Source of the DNA: Klebsiella pneumoniae
GTDB taxonomy: Bacteria; Desulfobacterota; Binatia; Bin18
Direction of reading: 5' to 3'
NCBI GenBank assembly: GCA_945865755.1
Contig: CAMBFS010000017.1
Span: 1 to 38,921 of the forward strand
DNA: 38,921 nt
The notes under the pieces are model-generated. The model saw only the letters and a list, made by a program, of their open reading frames with translations. It did no database searches and had not been told where the DNA came from. Every line of letters starts with the position of its first letter. The stretch's first letter is position 1. The translations under genes and the position numbers were made by a program. This document shows positions 22,111-30,978 of the stretch, piece after piece.

Positions 22111-23424
22111 ATGAAGACGAAAGATTCCACTCCTCGTCACACACCAGTATCAGAGGAGGCTTCTGCTCCCAGCCGTCGTCAGTTCCTTCGTTCCGCCGCC
22201 CTCGGCATTGCCGGTGGCACGGCGGCACTGGCCGCTGGCTGTGAGTACACAACCCAATTGTTCCTCCTCAACGGGGCGCCGACCCAGTCCAAAGAGCAAA
22301 GCCCAGAGTGGCACGACGCGCACATCCGCGACTATCGCTCCCTGGGCCGGACCGGCATGCAAATATCGGATGTCTCCTTCGGCACGTCGGGGCTGGATAA
22401 CGCCGCCGCCGTCAAACGCGCGCTCGAACGGGGCGTCAACTATTTCGACACCTCGCCCGACTACTCGAATGCCAGCTCGGAGCGCACGCTTGGGGAAGGG
22501 ATCAAAGGGCATCCTCGCGACAAACTGTGCATCGTCTCGAAGTTCTGTACTCCCGATGGCCATCTCAGCAATGACACCCCGGCGAAAGATGTGATCGCCG
22601 CCGTCGAAGCCAGCCTCAAGCGTTTGCAAATCGACTATCTCGACCTCGCCCACATTCACGCCTGCAATTCGATTGACCGGCTGATGAACCCCAATATCCA
22701 CGAAGCGTTTGATCGCCTCAAAGAGCAAGGCAAGCTCCGCTTTCTCGGCGTCTCGTCGCATACGCCACAACTGGAAAAGGTGATGCGCCATGCCGTCGAT
22801 TCCGGGCGGTTCGATGTCCTCATGGTCGCCTACAACTTTAAGAACTGGCCCGAACTCACCACCATCTTCCACGACGCCAAAGAGAAAGGCGTTGGCGTGG
22901 TCGCCATGAAAACGCTCAAAGGCGCGCAACACTCGGCCTTGTCTGACTTCACGCCCACCGAACGGGAATCGTTCCCGCAAGCAGCGTTCAAATGGGTGCT
23001 GTCCAATCAAGATGTCAGCGGCTTGGTGGTCTCGATTAACTCGCTCCCGCAGATTGACGAGTATCTCCACGCTTCGGGTCAATCCCTCCAAAAAACGGAT
23101 GTTCAGCTCTTAGAAAAGTATGATCGACTGGTGGCGAAGAGTTATTGCCCGCCCACGTGTGACGCCTGTTTGTCGTCGTGTCCATCGACCGTGCCCGTGA
23201 ACGACATTTTTCGCTATGCGATGTACTACGAAAACTACGGACATCAACGGGTCGGCCTCGAAGCCTACGCGCGCATTCCGAGCACTCGCAACGCCTCACA
23301 ATGTGTGGACTGCGCGGCCCCGTGCCAACAAGCCTGCCCGTTCGAGATTCCGATCAAGGAAAAATTAGAACGGTTCCACGGACTACTGCGGGCTCCGCAG
23401 ACGGGCATCAGCATAGAGATTTAG
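22111..23424 (+). CDS. Tat-exported aldo/keto reductase with C-terminal Fe-S domain
   Basis: A 437-residue protein. The N-terminus carries the twin-arginine signal [12 protein letters not shown] and a following LAAGC that could be a lipobox. The AKR barrel begins at about residue 75 ([18 protein letters not shown]), with tetrad residues in [17 protein letters not shown] and LAHIHAC. The last 90 residues hold [13 protein letters not shown] and [13 protein letters not shown], two Cys clusters able to bind [4Fe-4S] centres, as in the ferredoxin-tailed AKR group. A periplasmic redox enzyme with an electron partner is inferred. AAGGAGG lies before ATG 22111. Confidence 0.88.
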   Translation: MKTKDSTPRHTPVSEEASAPSRRQFLRSAALGIAGGTAALAAGCEYTTQLFLLNGAPTQSKEQSPEWHDAHIRDYRSLGRTGMQISDVSFGTSGLDNAAAVKRALERGVNYFDTSPDYSNASSERTLGEGIKGHPRDKLCIVSKFCTPDGHLSNDTPAKDVIAAVEASLKRLQIDYLDLAHIHACNSIDRLMNPNIHEAFDRLKEQGKLRFLGVSSHTPQLEKVMRHAVDSGRFDVLMVAYNFKNWPELTTIFHDAKEKGVGVVAMKTLKGAQHSALSDFTPTERESFPQAAFKWVLSNQDVSGLVVSINSLPQIDEYLHASGQSLQKTDVQLLEKYDRLVAKSYCPPTCDACLSSCPSTVPVNDIFRYAMYYENYGHQRVGLEAYARIPSTRNASQCVDCAAPCQQACPFEIPIKEKLERFHGLLRAPQTGISIEI

Positions 23425-23433
23425 GGCGGGATT

Positions 23434-23498
23434 GGAGACCGAGGACCGGAGACCGATGCCGGAGCGAGACCGGAGACCGGAGACCGGGGACCGATGCC
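23434..23498 (+). repeat. Heptamer array (GGAGACC/GAGGACC)
   Basis: About seven units of the GGAGACC family, interrupted twice by GATGCC. It lies between the AKR stop and moaC. It is the same family as the inverted arrays at 795-933, 22.6 kb away. Confidence 0.88.
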
Positions 23499-23536
23499 AG
23501 ATGGCTCTCTTCACTCTTCACTGTTTAGCGACCCCC

Positions 23537-24019
23537 ATGAAAAAACTGAGTCACGTCGATGCCCACGGGCGCGCGCGCATGGTCGATGTCGCGGCCAAGC
23601 CGGTCACTCAGCGGGAAGCGCTTGCCGTGGGAACTATTCGCATGGCACCAGCCGTGCTCCAGATGATCGTCGCTGGCCAGATACCAAAAGGCGATGTCTT
23701 GGCCGTTGCTCGCATCGCGGGGATCATGGCCGCTAAGAAAACCCCGGAGCTGATTCCGCTCTGCCATCCACTGCCTATTACGTCGGTCACTATTGAGTTC
23801 ACACCCAACGAAAGCCAGAGCACGATCACCATCGCCGCGACCGTGAAGGTCGAAGGCAAGACTGGCGTGGAAATGGAAGCGCTCACCGCCGTCTCGGTCG
23901 CCGCGTTGACGATCTACGACATGTGTAAAGCCGTCGATAAAGGCATGGTCATTGCCGAGGTCTGCCTGATGAAGAAGACAGGTGGCAAGAGTGGCACATA
24001 CGTGCGAGCCGCGCGATGA
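23537..24019 (+). CDS. moaC: Cyclic pyranopterin monophosphate synthase MoaC
   Basis: A 160-residue molybdenum-cofactor enzyme that makes cPMP from the 3',8-cyclo-GTP formed by MoaA. It has [21 protein letters not shown] at the start, [17 protein letters not shown] with the active-site His, and [15 protein letters not shown] with the catalytic Asp and Lys pair, then KTGGKSG at the end. Full length. ATG 23537 is set by the family N-terminus; the open frame upstream is translated repeat. No other mo-cofactor gene is in the window. Its stop overlaps the next start by 4 bp (ATGA), so the two are translationally coupled. Confidence 0.96.
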   Translation: MKKLSHVDAHGRARMVDVAAKPVTQREALAVGTIRMAPAVLQMIVAGQIPKGDVLAVARIAGIMAAKKTPELIPLCHPLPITSVTIEFTPNESQSTITIAATVKVEGKTGVEMEALTAVSVAALTIYDMCKAVDKGMVIAEVCLMKKTGGKSGTYVRAAR

Positions 24020-25188
24020 TCGTGCGACTCAAACCCGGACGCGAAGGGCCGGTACGAGCGGGACATCCGTGGGTGTTTTCTGGAGCGATTGCCCGCATTG
24101 AGGGTGAGGAAACGCCAGGGGCGCTGGCCCAGGTCATCAGCGCCGATGGCATGCGTATCGGCACGGGCTATCTCAATTCGCGCTGTTCCATCACGGTGCG
24201 TCTCCTGACCTGGCGGGATGAGGCCATTGATGGCCACTTCATTCGTCGGCGTATCGAATCCGCCTTGGCGTTGCGCCGGGCGATCCTCCCTCCGCATACA
24301 ACTGGTTATCGCCTGATCAATGGCGAAGGCGACTTCTTGCCGGGCCTCGTCGTTGATGTGTATGGGGATTTCCTCGTTTGCCAATTTCTCACCGCGGGCG
24401 CGGACCGCCTGAAACCGCTTATTGTTGAAGTGCTGGTCTCCTTGCTTGCTCCACAAGGAATTTACGAGAAAAGCGAGGGCAGTGTCCGGCACGAAGAAGG
24501 GCTGTTCAACGCGGCTGGTGCCCTGTGGGGCCAAGAGCCGCCAACGCTCATCACAATAGAGGAAAATGGCTGCCGATTCTTCATTCAGGTGCAAAGCGGG
24601 CAAAAGACTGGCTTTTTCCTCGACCAGCGTGACAATCGCGCCCTGGTCGGCGGTCTGGCCCGCGGCAAACGGCTGCTCAATGGTTTTTCTTATAGTGGTG
24701 GGTTTGGCATAGTCGCCGCGAAACAGGGGGCGCAACGGGTGATCTCGGTTGACAGTTCGCCCGCCGCGCTGCATCTGGCGCGGCAAAATTGGCAAGGCAA
24801 TGAGCTACCAGAGACCCTGGGCGAACACATCCAAGCCGATATGTTCACCTATTTACGCGAGACCAGCGACACTTTTGACGTGATCGTGCTTGACCCGCCT
24901 CCGTTTATTCGTCGCCGACAGGATGTGCGGGCCGGGGTCAAAGGCTACAAGGAAATCAATCTCCAGGCGTTGCGACTGCTGCCGCCTGGCGGATTGCTCT
25001 TCTCGTTTAGCTGTTCCCAGCATCTGCCCATGCAGGAATTCTTGCAAACCGTGCTCTTCGCCGCCGCCGATGCACGACGGCGGGTGCAAATCCTGCGGCA
25101 CCTGGAGCCAGGGGCGGACCATCCCACCAACCTGGCTCACAGTGAAGGGTCCTACTTAAAAGGGGTCTGGCTGCGCGTAGGGGATTGA
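24016..25188 (+). CDS. RlmI-like class I SAM-dependent rRNA methyltransferase
   Basis: A 390-residue methyltransferase with the RlmI/RlmK layout. An N-terminal PUA domain is seen in [18 protein letters not shown], the EEHI-like linker in the middle ([21 protein letters not shown]), and a Rossmann domain: [36 protein letters not shown], and motif [15 protein letters not shown] with FSFSCSQH near the end. RlmI makes m5C in 23S rRNA. The target in this organism is assumed, not shown. It overlaps moaC by 4 bp and is followed by a terminator. Confidence 0.88.
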   Translation: MIVRLKPGREGPVRAGHPWVFSGAIARIEGEETPGALAQVISADGMRIGTGYLNSRCSITVRLLTWRDEAIDGHFIRRRIESALALRRAILPPHTTGYRLINGEGDFLPGLVVDVYGDFLVCQFLTAGADRLKPLIVEVLVSLLAPQGIYEKSEGSVRHEEGLFNAAGALWGQEPPTLITIEENGCRFFIQVQSGQKTGFFLDQRDNRALVGGLARGKRLLNGFSYSGGFGIVAAKQGAQRVISVDSSPAALHLARQNWQGNELPETLGEHIQADMFTYLRETSDTFDVIVLDPPPFIRRRQDVRAGVKGYKEINLQALRLLPPGGLLFSFSCSQHLPMQEFLQTVLFAAADARRRVQILRHLEPGADHPTNLAHSEGSYLKGVWLRVGD

Positions 25189-25274
25189 ACTCCCCCTGTG
25201 AACGTGTGAATATGCGCGGCTAAATTCTCGTCTAACCCGAACCCAAGTAGGACATCGTAACTCAACCTCTTTTC

Positions 25275-25300
25275 GCAACAGCCCGTTGCCCCTTTTTTTA
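25275..25300 (+). terminator. Rho-independent terminator after the rlmI-like gene
   Basis: A GCAAC/GTTGC stem (25275-25289) is followed by CC and seven Ts (25293-25299), 87 bp after the rlmI-like stop. The stem is short, but the T run is good. Confidence 0.55.
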
Positions 25301-25344
25301 TTGCTAATGACCGCGAATCTGTTCCACCCCAGCCATTGAACCGT

Positions 25345-25425
25345 CGCTGGCGCGAGAGTTTTCTCGCCAGCGGATGTGGTGGAGGTTTTTCAACTACAGC
25401 CTTCTCCTGTCAGCGTCAGGAGAAG
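25345..25425 (+). promoter_or_regulatory. Two 5' hairpins before the disordered-protein gene
   Basis: The first is CGCTGGCG/CGCCAGCG at 25345-25372 with a 12-nt loop. The second is CTTCTCCTG/CAGGAGAAG at 25401-25425, a perfect 9-bp stem with a 7-nt loop, followed directly by the ribosome site CAGGAGG. The left arm of the second stem (CTTCTCCTG) could also pair with that ribosome site, so translation control is possible. Confidence 0.45.
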
Positions 25426-25443
25426 TCAGGAGGTATAGCATCC

Positions 25444-25959
25444 ATGAAGGCTCGTCCCGCAACCCAGGGAAAAACAAAAGCAACCCCTAAACGCAGCACG
25501 AAACGAGAGGCCACGGCCGCACGACCCGACGCCCACACGGAACCCACCCTTCAGGCGCCCGCATCAATTCCGGTCCAAGTGGCGGCTTCTGCTGAGGCAT
25601 TGCCGTTGCCAACGCTCTCACTCCCCGAGCCGACGTTTGTTCGCCGCGACATCCATGTCCCAGACGGCAGCATCCGCGCGGGCTGGGAAATGTGGATTGG
25701 CGAGCATTGCTTTGGTCGCGCGGACAGCAAGGAATTGCTGGTCGCCAGTTTCCAACGTCTCCAGAGCCCACCGGAGAGCTTCCACTGGCGTGAGGTTCGT
25801 AACCGCATGCAGATGCGCGGCCGTCCCCGTCCCGCCCAACCTGAACAGGAGAAAGAAGAAGGTTGGGAAGAGAATGAAACGCCCGTGCCCGCCCCAGTCA
25901 TGCTCGGCGAAGAAGAAGCCGAGGGCTTCCAAGAATTAACCTGGGAAAACCCAGCGTAA
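25444..25959 (+). CDS. Uncharacterised protein with disordered ends
   Basis: A 171-residue protein of unknown family. Residues 1-55 are rich in Lys, Thr, Ala and Pro and are likely disordered. Residues about 62-120 form the only ordered block (VRRDIHVPDGSIRAGWEMWIGEHCFGRADSKELLVASFQRL... HWREVRNRMQ in shorter pieces), and the tail is acidic. AGGAGG lies 11 bp before ATG 25444; the frame opens upstream at 25336 but crosses two hairpins. A regulatory leader precedes it and an inverted repeat array follows. Confidence 0.6.
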   Translation: MKARPATQGKTKATPKRSTKREATAARPDAHTEPTLQAPASIPVQVAASAEALPLPTLSLPEPTFVRRDIHVPDGSIRAGWEMWIGEHCFGRADSKELLVASFQRLQSPPESFHWREVRNRMQMRGRPRPAQPEQEKEEGWEENETPVPAPVMLGEEEAEGFQELTWENPA

Positions 25960-25963
25960 AAAC

Positions 25964-26100
25964 CGTTCGGAGTCTAAAACAGTTCGGAGTTCGGAGTCGA
26001 AGACCGTTCGGAGTCACAAGACTTTCCAACTCCGAACTGCCCCCAACTCCGAACTCCGAACTTCCCTCGACTCCGAACTGCCCCCAACTCCGAACTGCCC
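25964..26100. repeat. Inverted heptamer arrays (GTTCGGA / ACTCCGA)
   Basis: The left arm (25964-26015) contains GTTCGGA units in four groups, and the right arm (26029-26100) contains ACTCCGA and ACTGCCC units, its reverse complement. Together they can fold into a long hairpin. The unit is the reverse complement of the hisH-tail array (CTCCGAA). No gene lies in 25960-26216. Confidence 0.88.
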
Positions 26101-26216
26101 AGTGAGTGTTCGAGCAACTGGCCAAAGTGGAAGTGAAAGCATAGCACCTCCGCGCACATGAGGTTGCCCACGCTCATACACACGCACAACACCAGAGAAC
26201 AACAAAGGGAGGGAAC

Positions 26217-27227
26217 ATGGAAACTGATGACCGTACCGCATGGCTCAACCGCACCACGGAAACAGCCTTAGACCCGACGCTACCGATTTGTGACCCACAT
26301 CACCATCTGTGGGATTACCCAAACAACCGTTACATGCTCGAAGAGATTTGCCAGGACCTCAGTGGGGGGCACAATGTCGTCTCCACGGTCTTCGTCGATT
26401 GCGTGGCGATGTACCGGAAGGAGGGTCCTGTCGAAATGCGGCCCATTGGGGAAACCGAATTCGCGCAGGGTATCGCCGCGCAAAGCGCCAGTGGGCAGTA
26501 TGGCCCCACCGCAGTCGCCGCTGGCATTGTCAGCTTCGCCGATCTGACCCTGGGGAGCGCCGTCGAACGGGTCCTCGAAGCCCACATCGCCGCCAGCCGC
26601 GATCGCTTCCGCGGCATTCGCCACGCGACCAGTTGGCATGCGAGCCCCGATATTCGCAACGCGCACACCAAACCCACTGAAGGACTGTTGCTGGACCGCA
26701 CGTTCCGCGAAGGGTTCGCTTGCTTGGGCAAATTAGGGCTCAGTTTCGATGCCTGGATGTATCACACGCAGTTGATGGACTTGGCGGACCTCGCCAAGAC
26801 ATTCCCTGGGACCACCATCATTCTCGATCATATCGGTGGGCCACTCGGCATCGGCCCTTACGAGGGAAAGCGGGCTGAAGTCTTCGAGGACTGGAAACGC
26901 AGCATCGCGGCGGTCGCGGCCTGTCCGAATGTCGTGGTCAAGTTGGGCGGGCTCACCATGACCATGTGTGGCTTCGACTGGCATAAACAAGAGAAACCGC
27001 CCACCTCGGAAATGCTCGCCAAAGCCAACGCCCCCTATTATTTGTATTGCATCGAAAAATTCGGTCCAACCCGTTGCATGTTCGAGAGCAATTTCCCGGT
27101 CGATAAAATCTCGTGCTCGTATACGGTGCTGTGGAATTCGTTCAAGCGCATGGCGCAGGGGTTCTCGCCCACCGAGCGCGCGGCGTTGTTTCACGATACG
27201 GCGGCGCGGGCGTATCGGTTGTCATAA
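26217..27227 (+). CDS. Amidohydrolase family protein (ACMSD/PDC-hydrolase-like)
   Basis: A 336-residue TIM-barrel metal hydrolase of the amidohydrolase_2 group that includes ACMSD decarboxylases and 2-pyrone-4,6-dicarboxylate lactonase. The first metal motif is ICDPHHHLWD near residue 23. Others are RDRFRGIRHATSWH, IILDHIGGPLG with the barrel His, and CMFESNFPVDK near residue 283, where the family places the catalytic Asp. Length is normal. Members of this subgroup occur beside CoA-transferases and luciferase-like oxygenases in aromatic or terpenoid degradation. Substrate unknown. GGGAGGG precedes ATG 26217. Confidence 0.88.
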   Translation: METDDRTAWLNRTTETALDPTLPICDPHHHLWDYPNNRYMLEEICQDLSGGHNVVSTVFVDCVAMYRKEGPVEMRPIGETEFAQGIAAQSASGQYGPTAVAAGIVSFADLTLGSAVERVLEAHIAASRDRFRGIRHATSWHASPDIRNAHTKPTEGLLLDRTFREGFACLGKLGLSFDAWMYHTQLMDLADLAKTFPGTTIILDHIGGPLGIGPYEGKRAEVFEDWKRSIAAVAACPNVVVKLGGLTMTMCGFDWHKQEKPPTSEMLAKANAPYYLYCIEKFGPTRCMFESNFPVDKISCSYTVLWNSFKRMAQGFSPTERAALFHDTAARAYRLS

Positions 27228-27318
27228 ATGAGGAGCCCCGTAGCTGGGAGGACCAAAGGGAATCCCAGCGCCGCCTCCCAAGGCCCCGATTGGGGATCGC
27301 AGAGTGCGGAGTGCGAAC

Positions 27319-27347
27319 TCAGTCCTCAGTCCTGAAATGTTCAGTCC
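27319..27347 (-). repeat. Heptamer array (TCAGTCC) at the 3' end of the GT4 gene
   Basis: TCAGTCC x2, an 8-bp variant, and TCAGTCC. It provides the stop codon and last nine or so residues of the broken GT4 gene. It is the last heptamer array seen before the glycan locus. Confidence 0.75.
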
Positions 27348-27919
27348 TTGCGCGGTGTTCTTGGGCAATTTCTTCCAACAGCGACACAAAGCACGCCGCG
27401 GAGCGCGGCCAGGAAAACGTCCGCGCTTGGACTCTTCCCGCCGCGCCCAAGACTTGACGCGTCGGTTCTTGTGTCGCGAGCTGGTGCATGGCCGCGGCCA
27501 GTGCCGCGACATCGTCACACGGCACCAGCACTGCCGCCTTTCCGGCAACCTCGTGCATGATCGGAATATCCCAGGCGATGACCGGTGTCCCACGGTTCAT
27601 CGCTTCGAGCACCGGCAAGCCAAAGCCTTCATACCGTGACGGAGAAATGAGCGCGACCGTTCGCAGGTATAGCTCGTGCAAGTCCGCGTCGGATACATGC
27701 CCCAGACAATGCACGCGCGCCGTCATTTGGTCGCGCTGGAGCGCCTCCGCAAAGAGGGCCAGCTTCGGTGGATACTGTTCGCCCACGCAGACCAGGTGAA
27801 AGCGCGGGGGCAATTGCGCCAGGGCTTGAACCGCGGCGGTGACCTGTCGTCGGGAATGAAAGTTGCCCACGAAGAGAAAAAATAGCGTGGGCAGCCGCAT
27901 GGGGAGACGGTCCACGAGC

Positions 27920-27928
27920 GGGGGGGGG
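27920..27928 (-). repeat. C9 homopolymer within the GT4 gene
   Basis: Nine consecutive Gs on the plus strand (C9 on the coding strand) sit exactly where the GT4 reading frame shifts. Loss of one base restores the frame. The flanks encode a Pro run linking the two GT-B domains, so length change would not disrupt a domain. Confidence 0.85.
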
Positions 27929-28636
27929 CGGCGCTCCGAAGTGCGTGTCATTGCCTGGCGAGACCACGACAATCTTGGTGGCAGGCAACCGGTACGTGCG
28001 CAGGATTTCTTGGCGGGAAAATTCCGAGATCGTGACCACGCGCGTCGCCAGCCGACACGTCGGGCGGGCAAGCAGTTTGGGCTTGAAGGTAAGCCAGGAC
28101 GGAAATTCGGATGGCGTCAGCGCGAACGTGACATCGTGGAGCATGATGATTTGTGGTGCTGGCGCGAAGAAGACCCCACTGTAAAAGGGCGAGAGCACGA
28201 TATCGACGTGGTCCCGCCACGCGAGCCAGGGGAAGAGGAGTTGTTCCCAGGCCAGTGCCGCGCCCATCCCTCGCCAACTCACGCGCACGCGGGGAAAAAA
28301 CGGGGGATGGAGCAATGACTCCGGGAGATTCCCTTGCTCTCGCAAGTAGAGAAAAAATTCGTGTTGCGGGGCCAGCTCGGCGACCGCGCGTAACAGCGCG
28401 CTCACATAGCGCGCGACCCCCTTGGGCGCGGGGCGCGCCAAGACGCGGGCATCTATCCCAATCCGCAAGCCTCTGCTCACGCGTGATCCCTCTTCCTGAT
28501 TTTGTTTGTCAAAGTTCATTAGGGGCGAAAGCGTGCGGCACTGTAGCAACTCCGACTTTCCGCCTCAAGGTGTTCCGGCCTTGGCCGTTCGTGTCCGCCG
28601 TTGCGCGCCCAGAGACCCTCCGGTACGTTCGCGCCC

Positions 28637-29626
28637 ATGCCTTCCGCCAAGGATGTCTCTTCCAGCCAGGACATGACGACCCACATCGCGACACGCCCCT
28701 CGTTTCATTCCCTTGAGATTCAAGCAGTGCCTGTCGCCAACGCGCCTTTGTCCCCCCCGGCTCCACAGCGAGATCAGGACTGGGCCTTGCCCACGAGTCC
28801 TTTCGCGCTGGCCGAACTGCTGACGCGCAATGACCGATTCGATCAAAGACGGCCGGACCTGAGAGCCTCCCGCGAACACAACCATACGATGGTTGATGTG
28901 CTGCATCGGCTCCAGCCAGTGGACGGGCTGAGTCTCCTTGACCTCGGCTGTTCGTATCGGGGGTGGGCGTTGGAGCGCGCGCTCCAACGCGGGGCGGCGT
29001 ATTACCTTGGTATCGGTTTGGAAGTGACGGCCCTCACGGTCGAAGCCGAACGCGGGTGCGGCGAGCTGCGGGCTGGGAACGCCGAAGCGCTCGACTTGCC
29101 GGACTCCAGTTTCGACCTGGGCTACTCGGTTTCGACGTTCGAGCATTTCGGCGACTGCGCGCGCGTGCTTCAGGAGATGCACCGCGTGTTACGACCCGGC
29201 GGTCACGCCCTGGTGAGCTTCGAAGCGGTGTGGTCCGCCGCTATCGGGCACCACCTCCACCACCTGCCGGGCGGAGAAGTCGTGCCGCCCTGGTCGCACT
29301 TGCTGTTGACGCCTGAGCGGATGCGATCCCTCCTCGCCGAGCTCTGGCCCACGGATTCGCCGGTGAGCGTGGACGAGGCGGTGCGGATGATGTACCACGA
29401 CCCCTTCATCAACCGTCGAACGCTGGCGGAGCAGCGGCGGTTGTTCGCGGAGGGACCGCTGAAGATCGAATGGAGCGTCGAGCTGCCAGACGAAGTGCCG
29501 GGCCACCGCGAGGTCGCGGAGGCCGTGGCCTTGCTCGTGCCCCATACCGTCGAGGAACTGCTGGTCCGTGGATTCACGCTGTGGCTGTCGAAAGGACGCA
29601 TCGATGCGACGTTACCATCTGAGTGA
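28637..29626 (+). CDS. Class I SAM-dependent methyltransferase
   Basis: A 329-residue Methyltransf_11-type enzyme. Motif I is LSLLDLGCSYRGWALERAL, where the usual GxGxG is altered. It continues with YLGIGLEVTALTVEAERG, AEALDLPDSSFDLGYSVSTFEHF and RVLRPGGHALVSFEAVWS, all standard. An extra C-terminal region of about 120 residues follows. The target, sugar or lipid, is unknown; the setting in a glycan locus suggests a glycan methyl group. The start is uncertain (ATG 28637 or ATG 28673; no clear ribosome site). It contains a C7 run at 28752-28758. It diverges from the GT4 gene and overlaps the sulfotransferase gene by 23 bp. Confidence 0.82.
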   Translation: MPSAKDVSSSQDMTTHIATRPSFHSLEIQAVPVANAPLSPPAPQRDQDWALPTSPFALAELLTRNDRFDQRRPDLRASREHNHTMVDVLHRLQPVDGLSLLDLGCSYRGWALERALQRGAAYYLGIGLEVTALTVEAERGCGELRAGNAEALDLPDSSFDLGYSVSTFEHFGDCARVLQEMHRVLRPGGHALVSFEAVWSAAIGHHLHHLPGGEVVPPWSHLLLTPERMRSLLAELWPTDSPVSVDEAVRMMYHDPFINRRTLAEQRRLFAEGPLKIEWSVELPDEVPGHREVAEAVALLVPHTVEELLVRGFTLWLSKGRIDATLPSE

Positions 29627-30422
29627 GAGTGACCAAGTCTATTTTCTCCATATCGCGAAAACCGCGGGCAGTTCGTTGAGCAACATCCTGAATCATTTCT
29701 TGTGGACGAAAGTCGAAGAGCGTCCCCACTATCTTCCCCACGACCTGCTGACCCCGCCGGAGACGCTGGTGACCGACCCCCTCATCGTGGGGCACCTGTT
29801 CTACTCCCTCCATCACTTTCTTATGCGTCCGCCGATCTATCTCACCATACTCAGAGACCCGGTGACGCAGGTGATGTCGCATTTTCTCCACATTCAGCGC
29901 GATCCTAATTCCCAATTTCATCGCAAATTTCAGGGGAAAACGTTGCTAGACTTCGTGCGCGACCCCGAGCTCGAGCCGATTGTCGCGAACTACCAAACGC
30001 GCAACCTGATTGTCGATGGCGACTTCCGGGCGGTGGCCGCCGCGACGCCCATGCCCGTGCAGAAGTATCCAGGCTTTCCACACTTGATGTTAGCGGCGTG
30101 CGTATGCGACCAGGCCCTACTCGACCAGGCGAAAGCACGCCTGCGCGAGTTCGCTTTTGTCGGGATCGCGGAACGGTTTGAGGAGTCAATCGCCCTGCTG
30201 ACCTATACGTTCCACTGGCCATCCTTACGGGAGTTCGAGCGGTTCAATACCGCCCCGAACGTGCTCCGCGAGGAAGAGATTCCGGCGGAGGCGGTGGCCA
30301 TCATCGAAGCCAAGAACACGCTGGACCGCCAGCTGCACCGGTTTGGTCTGGAGTTGTTCGAGAGCCGTCTTCGGGAGATGGAGGCGGAGGTGCGCGCGGG
30401 GGGCGTGCCACCATCCCGATAG
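29604..30422 (+). CDS. PAPS-dependent sulfotransferase family protein
   Basis: A 272-residue sulfotransferase resembling the carbohydrate type. The 5'-phosphosulfate loop is YFLHIAKTAGSSLSNILNHF (about residues 13-32). The 3'-phosphate site is LTILRDPVTQVMSHF, with RDP and the Ser typical of the family. LRDP...MSHF is followed by an acidic block as in heparan/chondroitin 2-O-type enzymes. It would transfer sulfate from PAPS to a hydroxyl of a surface polysaccharide. AAAGGA lies 7 bp before ATG 29604, and the overlap with the methyltransferase suggests coupling. No PAPS synthesis genes are in the window. Confidence 0.85.
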   Translation: MRRYHLSESDQVYFLHIAKTAGSSLSNILNHFLWTKVEERPHYLPHDLLTPPETLVTDPLIVGHLFYSLHHFLMRPPIYLTILRDPVTQVMSHFLHIQRDPNSQFHRKFQGKTLLDFVRDPELEPIVANYQTRNLIVDGDFRAVAAATPMPVQKYPGFPHLMLAACVCDQALLDQAKARLREFAFVGIAERFEESIALLTYTFHWPSLREFERFNTAPNVLREEEIPAEAVAIIEAKNTLDRQLHRFGLELFESRLREMEAEVRAGGVPPSR

Positions 30423-30522
30423 TTGGTGCTCATGTTGAGTAAGTGGAACCTGTCGTATAAGGAAGCGCGCGCTTGTTCTTCGTTGGCTGTCACTGTTTGG
30501 CGGCGGATTCTTCTTGTCGCAT

Positions 30523-30540
30523 GGTGGCAATTGTGCCACC
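30523..30540 (+). promoter_or_regulatory. Operator-like palindrome at the toxin-antitoxin start
   Basis: GGTGGCA, a 4-bp spacer ATTG, and TGCCACC form a perfect inverted repeat that ends one base before ATG 30541 of the PIN gene. RHH antitoxins usually bind such palindromes to repress their own operon, so this is a likely operator. Its contact with the start codon leaves no room for a ribosome site, which fits leaderless translation or a start at ATG 30550. Confidence 0.6.
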
Positions 30541-30978
30541 ATGAGAAACATGCGCGTCACGCTCGATACGAATGTCGTGTATGCGGGGATTCGCTCGGCG
30601 AGCGGAGCGTCGCGAATTATTTTGGAACTCGTTGCCGACGGTGAGCTTGAAGCAGTCATCACCCCGGCTTTGTTTTTTGAGTATGAGGAGCAGTTACGGG
30701 GCGACGCGGCTCTAGAAGGGCTAGGCCTCACCGATGCTGACCTGCTCGCATTCTTGGATGAGCTGGCGGCCAAAAGCCACCGGGCGCGAGTGGATATCCG
30801 TTGGCGACCCGTGTCGCCAGACCCGGATGATGACATGGTGATTGAGTGCGCGGTCAATGGACAGGCGGAGATGTTGATTACCTTCAATACGCGTGATCTG
30901 TCTGTCGCGGAGCAACGCTTTGGGATTCCCGTGCTTACGCCACGGGCGTTTTTGCAACGCTTTGGGAGCCGACGATGA
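30541..30978 (+). CDS. PIN-domain toxin (VapC-like)
   Basis: A 145-residue PIN-domain protein. RVTLDTNVVYAGIRS near the N-terminus has the first Asp (LDTN), and PDPDDDMVIECAVNGQAEMLITFNTRDL supplies the acidic cluster and the D of the fourth site. PIN toxins cleave RNA with Mg2+. The usual order is antitoxin first; here the toxin comes first, and the RHH gene follows with a 4-bp overlap (ATGA). Toxins in this PIN_3-like group are annotated as putative toxin-antitoxin toxins. The start could be ATG 30541 or ATG 30550. Confidence 0.85.
   Translation: MRNMRVTLDTNVVYAGIRSASGASRIILELVADGELEAVITPALFFEYEEQLRGDAALEGLGLTDADLLAFLDELAAKSHRARVDIRWRPVSPDPDDDMVIECAVNGQAEMLITFNTRDLSVAEQRFGIPVLTPRAFLQRFGSRR

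Larger units (their letters stand above)
27319..28519 (-). pseudogene. GT4 glycosyltransferase interrupted at a C9 tract (possible phase-variable gene)
   Basis: The N-terminal half (GLRIGIDARVLARPAPKGVARYV..., IIMLHDVTFALTP, VTISEFSRQEIL) is in one frame and the C-terminal half (FFLFVGNFHSRRQV, LGHVSDADLHELYL, and the catalytic SRYEGFGLPVLEAM) in another. The join is a run of nine Cs on the coding strand (27920-27928). With eight Cs the reading would be continuous: 400 codons, a normal GT4 of the GT-B fold. Start: ATG 28519, or GTG 28480, which has GAGGGA before it and begins at VSRGLRIGID. As sequenced the protein stops about two-thirds through. This is either an ON/OFF switch, a dead gene or an assembly error. 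Confidence 0.8.

Noticed and set aside
22150..23091. A 313-codon minus-strand frame opposite the aldo/keto reductase
   Set aside because: The plus strand encodes clear AKR motifs; the antisense frame has repetitive Arg/Gly composition and no family.
23914..24795. A 293-codon minus frame opposite moaC and the rlmI-like gene
   Set aside because: Antisense of two well-supported genes; no motif seen.
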